Source of the DNA: Siphonodentalium dalli
Taxonomy: Eukaryota > Mollusca > Scaphopoda > Gadilida > Siphonodentaliidae
Length of the DNA stretch: 64,000 bases
Direction of reading: 5' to 3'
Assembly: GCA_032622095.1 (NCBI GenBank)
Contig: CP136061.1
Location: 201,118,244 to 201,182,243 of the forward strand
This document shows positions 55,831 to 64,000 of this stretch, one piece after another. A program made the translations under genes and the position numbers. The first letter of the stretch is position 1. Each line of letters starts with the position of its first letter. The notes under the pieces were generated by a model. That model ran no database searches. It was not told the DNA's origin and was given only the letters and a program-made list of their open reading frames with translations.

Positions 55831-57364
55831 TTTAGCTCACCTGAGACGAATTCTCCGGTGGAGCTATTATGAGTCATCACCCGTCGTCCGTCCATCATCC
55901 ATCCGTCCGTCCGTCAACAATCTCTGAACATCTTCTCCTCTGGAACCATAAGACCGAATGGGTTCATATTTGGTGTGGATGTTCCCTAGGTGACTCTCAT
56001 TAAGATTTGTTCAAATAAGGTCACTGGGGCAAATGGGGCGAAGTCAGGGCCATAACTCTTTCCCACCATAGTCATTCTTTTCTAGAGGTCATTAATTCCC
56101 AATTACAACAACAATCATATGTATTGTTCAAATCTTTCAACAGGACATTTAACACTCCCACATCCACCACCTCACTAGAACATATTTGGCAAACTTGAAA
56201 AGTGTCCTTTGAAAGAACCACCAGCTGTATTTAGCTCATATTTAATATTGAGGCTCCTTTGGTGATTGGGATTCAGATTTGTTCAATCAGGGTCACCAGG
56301 TGCAGTATGTGCAAGACCAGCTACATTACTCTTTCTCTCCATAGTAATTCATTATATGTCTTCTATGCAAGAACCAAATGGCCTATTTTGCTTATATTTG
56401 GTATGAAATTACCTTGGGTGACAGATTTGTGAAAATGGAGTCACAAAGTCAAATAAGGGCAGAGCCAGAGACATAACTATTTCAGTCCATATATAGTAAT
56501 TCTTAAAATACATTTACAGGAATTAGTTGGCTTATTTAGCATGGAATGTTCTAGTTTGACTGCAATTCAGATTGTTTTAATGGGGTCACCTGATCAAATA
56601 GGGGCCAAGTGAAGGGCAGTTTATATCTTAATATGCTTCCTTCACAAGGACCATCAGGTCTATTTTACTGATATTTAGTATGAAGGGTTCTTTGGTGTCT
56701 GGGATTCAAATTATTCAGATGGGGTCACCAGGTTAAATATGGTGGGACCAGGGACATAACTGTATGTCTCTATAGTAATTCTTAAAATATATTCTCACGA
56801 GAGGTTGGACTATTTAGCTGATATATAGTATGGAGGATCCTTTCGTGACTGAGATTCAGATTTGTTAAAATGAGGTCAACCTGTCAATAAATGGCAGGGC
56901 TATGGGGAGTTAACACTTTTGTGTCTAATAAAATCATTGAAATACGAAATTCATTACAACATCTACCTTGGAACCACCTGACTGATTAATCTGACATACA
57001 TGTATGTTTTTTGGCTCCATGGATAATTGGGCTTCAAACATGTCTAAATGGTTTTATAAAAAGGCGCTTGTGAGATTGAAAGTTTGAGGTGTCGGTTGTG
57101 AAATTCCAACCTAAGACTTGGGAGTCTGGAGCCCGGTCAGGAGGGGACTTGTTGAGCTGGAGGAAGGGGGTGATCAGTAGTGTACAGTTGGTAATTTCAA
57201 GGCGGATTTCCACCAATCTAAAGTCTCTCTAGCCACATATCCTGTTTAGATCTACTTCTTTTAAAGTGATTATGAAAAGTTCTGACTGTTGTGGTCTCCA
57301 GAGTCCCAGTCTTATCAGTCTTTGCAGTCTGGTGAGCGACCCCACAGTCATTGACTGTCTTGTT
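55831..57364 (+). repeat. AGCTCACCTGAG-hairpin dispersed repeat, copy 2 (longest)
   Basis: It opens TTTTAGCTCACCTGAGACG with a fold-back onto 'tctccggtggagct', then (GTCC)n at 55880-55915. About five degenerate units of about 155 bp follow, with 'cagatttgt.caaat', 'ggtcacc.ggt.aaat' and 'cataactctttc'. The end is homologous to 51495-52477. Confidence 0.75.
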
Positions 57365-57699
57365 TATATCTTCTATTAAAAAATCAGAGATCCCTATTCA
57401 ATCTAAAATATGATTGAATGGATGATTATCGTGTTTGTATATGCTTTAATAGCTGCATATTCTAGAATTCTAGAATTTAACCTAGATAAGCAGCATCCAG
57501 CAAGCGGATGCCCGACATAAACTTCATAAACTGCGTAATCAGAACATTGTATGGGTGTCAACGAACTTTTAACGTCTTATTTTTGGCTTTTTGTTGAGTA
57601 AAATACGTCTACGAAAATAGACAACACTAGACGATGTGCCCCCTCTTCGTCGCGGCTATTTAGGGATTTTTTTGTGATCGTCTCCGTCTGGGCAAACTA
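57365..57699. other. No feature recognised
   Basis: No supported gene or repeat. Confidence 0.35.
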
Positions 57700-57985
57700 T
57701 TGTTCGATCGGCCCGGAAACATGCCTATATGAGCGAATATGGTCAAGGTCAAGGTCAAGGACGTGAAATTGGACCCACCCATATTGTTCCCGTGATCAAA
57801 GTAGAACCAGCTACCAAATTTGAGTGGGATCGGTCGAGGTCCAGAAACATGCCTATATGAGCGTATTTGGGCGAGGTCAAGGTCAAGGACACGGACGCAC
57901 GTGAAATTGGACCCGCCCATATTGTTCCCCGGATCAAAGCAGGCCTATACACCAAATTTTAGTCGGATCGGTCGAGCAGTTTTTC
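57700..57985 (+). repeat. Tandem duplication, two units of about 130 bp, ending in ACTAGC-family tail
   Basis: 'gaaacatgcctatatgagcg' (57715, 57842), 'aaggtcaagg', 'cgtgaaattggaccc.ccc' and 'atattgttccc' each occur twice. The block continues into 'cagtttttcgag', 'acagacagaagttccaaaat' and 'atataatag' (to 58045), the 3' end type of the ACTAGC family. Confidence 0.75.
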
Positions 57986-58045
57986 GAGTCTATAACACAA
58001 ATACATACGTACAGACAGAAGTTCCAAAATATATAATAGAATAAA

Positions 58046-58612
58046 ATACAAGACAGATAACTCTATATATCCCGTCTACGCTCACGCTTTACGAAGTCCA
58101 GCGCAATGAAATTTCGCTATTGTTAACCGGTTGTTGACTCTTGGAAATGTCGGGCCTGCATAACGCGTTATTTTTCAAACTAGCTGGCGACTTTGTGCAT
58201 TTTTATAGGCGTAACACAGCTTATTGGATAAGCATAGAAAGGCAGTGTAATTCATCGAAATTAATGACAAGTGGTGCAATTTTCAACTTAATGCATAGTT
58301 TGTTGTGTTTACCTTTGTATACTTTCACAAACTTGGCAGTTTGAACCATGTACCATGGCAAATATTAGCCATAGTTTTACCCGTATAGAACGATTAAATG
58401 GGGAGAGAACCGACTCGATCAGGAGAGAACCCAAACAATTATAAAAAATTCGCGGTTTTTGTCGTTGTTATGACTCGCACAATGAAAGTTTCGTTATTGA
58501 CACGCTCATTGGTGCCACGGATTGTGATGGGATCGAAAATATCTAATCGAATTATCACCAGGATGCCTCAAAATTGCGTTTTAACTGTCAAAAAGTCGTG
58601 AAAATGTATAAT
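58046..58612. other. No feature recognised
   Basis: No frame resembling a known protein. Confidence 0.35.
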
Positions 58613-58695
58613 TTCGATCAGCAAGAACCGTCACAAATCAGTCAAGAACCATCACAAACCGGCGATAGAACGACTTCCGATGTAACAGTTCCTAC
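58613..58695 (-). repeat. Dispersed repeat, inverted partner of 39835-39916
   Basis: See the partner entry. Confidence 0.7.
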
Positions 58696-58709
58696 ACAGT
58701 GGGAACGGC

Positions 58710-59090
58710 ATCGGGTCAGTTTTTCCGCCCGATGTGATCTTCACCTTCAAAGGGTACCCACAAATGATATATATGTGTGTGTGTCCTTTATAGACTCGAA
58801 CCGATTGAGCTCAAACTTGCTACCTACGGGAAGTGTCATGGACGGGTTAAATTGTGACCCCGACCTGACCTTGATCTTGAAAATGATCAATTCAAGGTCA
58901 AATCGGGTCAAATTGAAAAACAAAAAATTAAATTAAAAAATTAAAAAGGCACAATTAACTCATTGAAAAACAAAATATTATATTTAAAAATTAATTAAAA
59001 AAGCCAGTAAATTAAAAAGGCACAATTAACTCATTGAAAAACAGAAAATTAAATACAAAAATTAATTAAAAAAATTAAAAATTGTCTGTT
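58710..59090 (-). repeat. ACTAGC-family body adjoining the terminal array
   Basis: Same text as 38960-39300 ('cgggtcagtttttccgcccg', 'accgattgagctcaaac', then A/T-rich 'aattaaaaa' repeats with a 'cacaattaactcattgaaaa' block occurring twice). Confidence 0.65.
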
Positions 59091-62000
59091 TGTTTGTCTG
59101 TCTGTCTGTCTGTATGTTTGTCTGTATGTTTGTCATTAATACAAATCTACGATTCTCGACCGATCGGGACGAAACTTGGTACGTGTGTGTAGTTTGACCA
59201 GGCGGTGGACGTTGTCGTATTGGCGAGCCCGTGCGACGCCCGTGCAGCGCATGCGCAGACGAGATCTCGGAAACGGGTGGAGCTATCGACTTGAAATTTG
59301 GTATGTGAATGTATCTTGCCCCGGATACGAATTTTATCGGGTCGCCGAGCCCGTGCGACGCCAGCTTTGCGCATGCGCAGACGAGATCTCGGAAACGGGT
59401 GGAGCTATCGACTTGAAATTTGGTATATGAATGTATCTTGCCCCGGATATGAATTTTATCGACTTGAAATTTGGTTTTTTAATAGCCCGGACAACGTCGG
59501 GCTCATCGGCTAGTCTCATATATATTTTGAAGACCTCTGTTTGTCTGTCTGTCTGTATGACTGTCATTTATACAAATCTACGATTCCCGACCGATCGGGA
59601 CGAAACTTGGTACGTGTGTGTAGTTTGACCAGGCGGTGGACGTTGTCGTATTGGCGAGCCCGTGCGGCGCCCGCTTCGCGCATGCGCAGACGAGATCTTG
59701 GAAGCGGGTGGAGCTATGGACTTGAAATTTGCTATGTGAATGTATCTTTCCCCGGATACGAATTTGATCGGGTCGCCGAGCCCGTGCGACGCCAGTTTCG
59801 CGCATGCGCCGACCAGATCTCGGAAACGGGTGGAGCTATCGACTTGAAATTTGGTATTTGAATGTATCTTGCCCCGGATACGAATTTTATCGGGTCGCCG
59901 AGCCCGTGCGACGCCAGTTTCGCGCATGCGCAGACGAGATCTCGGAAACGGGTGAAGCTATCTACTTGTAATTTGCTATGTGAATGTATCTTGCCCCGGA
60001 TACGAATTTTATCGGGTCGCCGAGCCCGTGCGACGCCAGCTTCGCGCATCCGCAGACCAGATCTCGGAAACGGGTAGAGCTATCGACTTGAAATTTGGTT
60101 TTTGAATAGCCCAGACAACGTCGGACTGGGTAGAGCTATCGACTTGAAATTTGGTTTTTGAATAGCCCGGACAACGTCGGGCTCATCGGCTAGTCTCATA
60201 TATATTTTGAAGACCTCTGTTTGTCTGTCTGTCTGTCTGTATGTCTGTATGTCTGTCATTAATACAAATCTACGATTCTCGACCGATCGGGACGAAACTT
60301 GGTACGTGTGTGTAGTTTGACCAGGCGGTGGACGTTGTCGTATTGGCGAGCCCGTGCGACGCCCGTGCAGCGCATGCGCAGACGAGATATCGGAAACGGG
60401 TGGAGCTATCGACTTGAAATTTGGTATGTGAATGTATCTTGCCCCGGATACGAATTTTATCGGGTCGCCGAGCCCGTGCGACGCCAGCTTTGCGTATGCG
60501 CAGACGAGATCTCGGAAACGGGTGGAGCTATCGACTTGAAATTTGGTATGTGAATGTATCTTGCCCCGGATACGAATTTAACGGGTCGCCGAGTCCGTGC
60601 GACGCCAGCTTCGCGCATGCGCAGACCAGATCTCGGAAACGGGTAGAGCTATCGACTTGAATAGTCCGGACAACGTCGGGCTGGGTAGAGCTATGGACTT
60701 GAAATTTGGTTTTTGAATAGCCCGGACAACGTCGGGCTCATCGGCTAGTCTCATATATATTTTGAAGACCTCTGTATGTTTGTCTGTCTGTCTGTATGTT
60801 TGTCTGTCATTTATACAAATCTACGATTCTCGACCGATCGGGACGAAACTTGGTACGTGTGTGTATTTTGACCAGGCGGTGGACGGTGTCGTATTGGTGA
60901 CCCCGTGCGGCGCCCGCTTCGCGCATGCGCAGACGAGATCTCGGAAACGGGTGGAGCTATCGACTTGAAATTTGCTATGTAAATGTATCTTGCCCGGATA
61001 CGAATTTTATCGGGTCGTCGAGCCCGTGCGACGCCACCTTCGCGCATGCGCAGACGAGATCTCGGAAACGGGTGGAGCTATCGACTTGAAATTTGCTATG
61101 TGAATGTATCTTGCCCCGGATACGAATGTTATCGGGTCGCTGAGCCCGTGCGACGCAAGCTTCGCGCATGCGCAGACCAGATCTCGAAAACGGGTGGAGC
61201 TATCGACTTGAAATTTGGTATATGAATGTATCTTGCCCCGGATATGAATTTTATCGACTTGAAATTTGGTTTTTTAATAGCCCGGACAACGTCGGGCTCA
61301 TCGGCTAGTCTCATATATATTTTGAAGACCTCTGTTTGTCTGTCTGTCTGTCTGTCTGTATGACTGTCATTTATACAAATCTACGATTCTCGACCGATCG
61401 GGACGAAACTTGGTACGTGTGTGTGTAGTTTGACCAGGCGGTGGACGTTGTCGTATTGGCGAGCCCGTGCGGCGCCCGCTTCGCGCATGCGCAGACGAGA
61501 TCTTGGAAGCAGGTGGAGCTATGGACTTGAAATTTGCTATGTGAATGTATCTTTCCCCGGATACGAATTTGATCGGGTCGCCGAGCCCGTGCGACGCCAG
61601 TTTCGCGCATGCGCCGACCAGATCTCGGAAACGGGTGGAGCTATCGACTTGAAATTTGGTATTTGAATGTATCTTGCCCCGGATACGAATTTTATCGGGT
61701 CGCCGAGCCCGTGCGACGCCAGTTTCGCGCATGCGCAGACGAGATCTCGGAAACGGGTGGAGCTATCTACTTGTAATTTGCTATGTGAATGTATCTTGCC
61801 CCGGATACGAATTTTATCGGGTCGCCGAGCCCGTGCGACGCCAGCTTCGCGCATCCGCAGACCAGATCTCGGAAACGGGTAGAGCTATCGACTTGAAATT
61901 TGGTTTTTGAATAGCCCTGACAACGTCGGACTGGGTAGAGCTATCGACTTGAAATTTGGTTTTTGAATAGCCCGGACAACGTCGGGCTCATCGGCTAGTC

Positions 62001-64000
62001 TCATATATATTTTGAAGACCTCTGTTTGTCTGTCTGTCTGTATGTATGTCTGTATGTCTGTCATTAATACAAATATACGATTCTCGACCGATCGGGACGA
62101 AACTTGGTACGTGTGTGTAGTTTGACCAGGCGGTGGACGTTGTCGTATTGGCGAGCCCGTGCGACGCCCGTGCAGCGCATGCGCAGACGAGATCTCGGAA
62201 ACGGGTGGAGCTATCGACTTGAAATTTGGTATGTGAATGTATCTTGCCCCGGATACGAATTTTATCGGGTCGCCGAGCCCGTGCGACGCCAGCTTTGCGT
62301 ATGCGCAGACGAGATCTCGGAAACGGGTGGAGCTATCGACTTGAAATTTGGTATGTGAATGTATCTTGCCCAGGATACGAATTTAACGGGTCGCCGAGTC
62401 CGTGCGACGCCAGCTTCGCGCATGCGCAGACCAGATCTCGGAAACGGGTAGAGCTATCGACTTGAATAGTCCGGACAACGTCGGGCTGGGTAGAGCTATG
62501 GACTTGAAATTTGGTTTTTGAATAGCCCGGACAACGTCGGGCTCATCGGCTAGTCTCATATATATTTTGAAGACCTCTGTTTGTTTGTCTGTCTGTCTGT
62601 ATGTTTGTCTGTCATTTATACAAATCTACGATTCTCGACCGATCGGGACGAAACTTGGTACGTGTGTGTATTTTGACCAGGCGGTGGACGTTGTCGTATT
62701 GGTGAGCCCGTGCGGCGCCCGCTTCGCGCATGCGCAGACTAGATCTCGGAAACGGGTGGAGCTATCGACTTGAAATTTGCTATGTAAATGTATCTTGCCC
62801 CGGATACGAATTTTATCGGGTCGTCGAGCCCGTGCGACGCCACCTTCGCGCATGCGCAGACGAGATCTCGGAAACGGGTGGAGCTATCGACTTGTAATTT
62901 GCTATGTGAATGTATCTTGCCCCGGATACGAATTTTATCGGGTCGCCGAGCCCGTGCGACGCCAGCTTCGCGCATCCGCAGACCAGATCTCGGAAACGGG
63001 TAGAGCTATCGACTTGAAATTTGGTTTTTGAATAGCCCAGACAACGTCGGACTGGGTAGAGCTATCGACTTGAAATTTGGTTTTTGAATAGCCCGGACAA
63101 CGTCGGGCTCATCGGCTAGTCTCATATATATTTTGAAGACCTCTGTTTGTCTGTCTGTCTGTCTGTATGTCTGTATGTCTGTCATTAATACAAATCTACG
63201 ATTCTCGACCGATCGGGACGAAACTTGGTACGTGTGTGTAGTTTGACCAGGCGGTGGACGTTGTCGTATTGGCGAGCCCGTGCGACGCCCGTGCAGCGCA
63301 TGCGCAGACGAGATATCGGAAACGGGTGGAGCTATCGACTTGAAATTTGGTATGTGAATGTATCTTGCCCCGGATACGAATTTTATCGGGTCGCCGAGCC
63401 CGTGCGACGCCAGCTTTGCGTATGCGCAGACGAGATCTCGGAAACGGGTGGAGCTATCGACTTGAAATTTGGTATGTGAATGTATCTTGCCCCGGATACG
63501 AATTTAACGGGTCGCCGAGTCCGCGCGACGCCAGCTTCGCGCATGCGCAGACCAGATCTCGGAAACGGGTAGAGCTATCGACTTGAATAGTCCGGACAAC
63601 GTCGGGCTGGGTAGAGCTATGGACTTGAAATTTGGTTTTTGAATAGCCCGGACAACGTCGGGCTCATCGGCTAGTCTCATATATATTTTGAAGACCTCTG
63701 TATGTTTGTCTGTCTGTCTGTATGTTTGTCTGTCATTTATACAAATCTACGATTCTCGACCGATCGGGACGAAACTTGGTACGTGTGTGTATTTTGACCA
63801 GGCGGTGGACGGTGTCGTATTGGTGACCCCGTGCGGCGCCCGCTTCGCGCATGCGCAGACGAGATCTCGGAAACGGGTGGAGCTATCGACTTGAAATTTG
63901 CTATGTAAATGTATCTTGCCCGGATACGAATTTTATCGGGTCGTCGAGCCCGTGCGACGCCACCTTCGCGCATGCGCAGACGAGATCTCGGAAACGGGTG
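59091..64000 (-). repeat. Head-to-tail array of whole ACTAGC-ended elements, units 555-690 bp
   Basis: Unit joints ('catcggctagtctcatatat') occur near 59513, 60193, 60748, 61308, 61998, 62553, 63120 and 63674. Each unit has (TCTG)n, 'ctacgattctcgaccgatcg', 'ggacgaaacttggtacgtgt', then two to four sub-repeats of about 122 bp ('gcgcatgcgcagacgagatc', 'tcggaaacgggtggagctat', 'cgacttgaaatttggtatg', 'gccccggatacgaattttat'), and ends 'agcccggacaacgtcgggct'. Three unit types succeed one another as A'-B-A-C-B-A-C-A-C. The array runs off the window. Long open frames on both strands are by-products of a stop-poor repeat; the 122-bp period is not a multiple of three. Confidence 0.95.

Noticed and set aside
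51495-57364. LTR retrotransposon bounded by the 0.95-kb direct repeats
   Set aside because: No TG/CA termini, primer-binding site, polypurine tract or gag/pol-like frame between them.
59147-63973. Many overlapping Arg-rich frames on both strands of the terminal array
   Set aside because: A 122-bp sub-repeat not divisible by three, open in several frames on both strands, is a composition effect rather than coding.

Overview
The window is animal nuclear DNA, most likely from a mollusc (bivalve or gastropod; inferred). It is AT-rich and gene-poor, with intron-exon signals and dense MITEs, LINE fragments and satellite DNA. It also carries a dispersed repeat that opens with a GAGAC/GTCTC hairpin followed by (GTCC)n, a type I know from mollusc genomes. 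No bacterial features (operons, Shine-Dalgarno sites, IS elements, CRISPR) were seen, and no tRNA or rRNA gene was found.

Only one gene is recognised with confidence: a TMEM45-family (DUF716) multi-pass membrane protein, coding 33419-34297 on the + strand, with its whole reading frame in one exon behind a clear splice acceptor. The first 305 bases hold the 3' end of a second gene of unknown function, a basic-tailed, coiled-coil-like C terminus. A 109-bp candidate exon lies at 28701-28809. The other protein-like segments are decayed transposon pieces: a MULE-type transposase fragment (1681-1973, -) and three non-LTR retrotransposon fragments (2826-3680 +, 29980-30622 -, 32879-33197 +).

Layout by region. 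1-9.5 kb: gene end, MITEs, LINE remnant, an 18-bp-TIR element (3834-5018), then three tandem arrays (about 165, 130 and 145 bp units). 9.5-17.3 kb: no recognisable genes; a T-rich stretch bounded by a perfect 45-bp inverted repeat. 17.3-28.35 kb: an 11-kb block of about 165-bp satellite with a 12-monomer higher-order repeat, one internal orientation switch, and near-identical inverted ends each carrying a 54-bp palindrome. 28.4-41.1 kb: LINE pieces, TMEM45, hairpin MITEs and three of four copies of a TTAA-flanked MITE family. 41.1-57.4 kb: nested repeats around a 5.9-kb foldback-type element with about 1.45-kb inverted arms (45243-51190), plus a TTAA MITE whose empty site is preserved nearby. 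57.4-64 kb: an array of whole 555-690 bp elements joined head to tail, running off the window.

There is no operon-like cooperation between genes. The organising theme is transposition and tandem amplification, and several insertion events can be dated relative to one another because empty sites or sister repeats survive in the same window.
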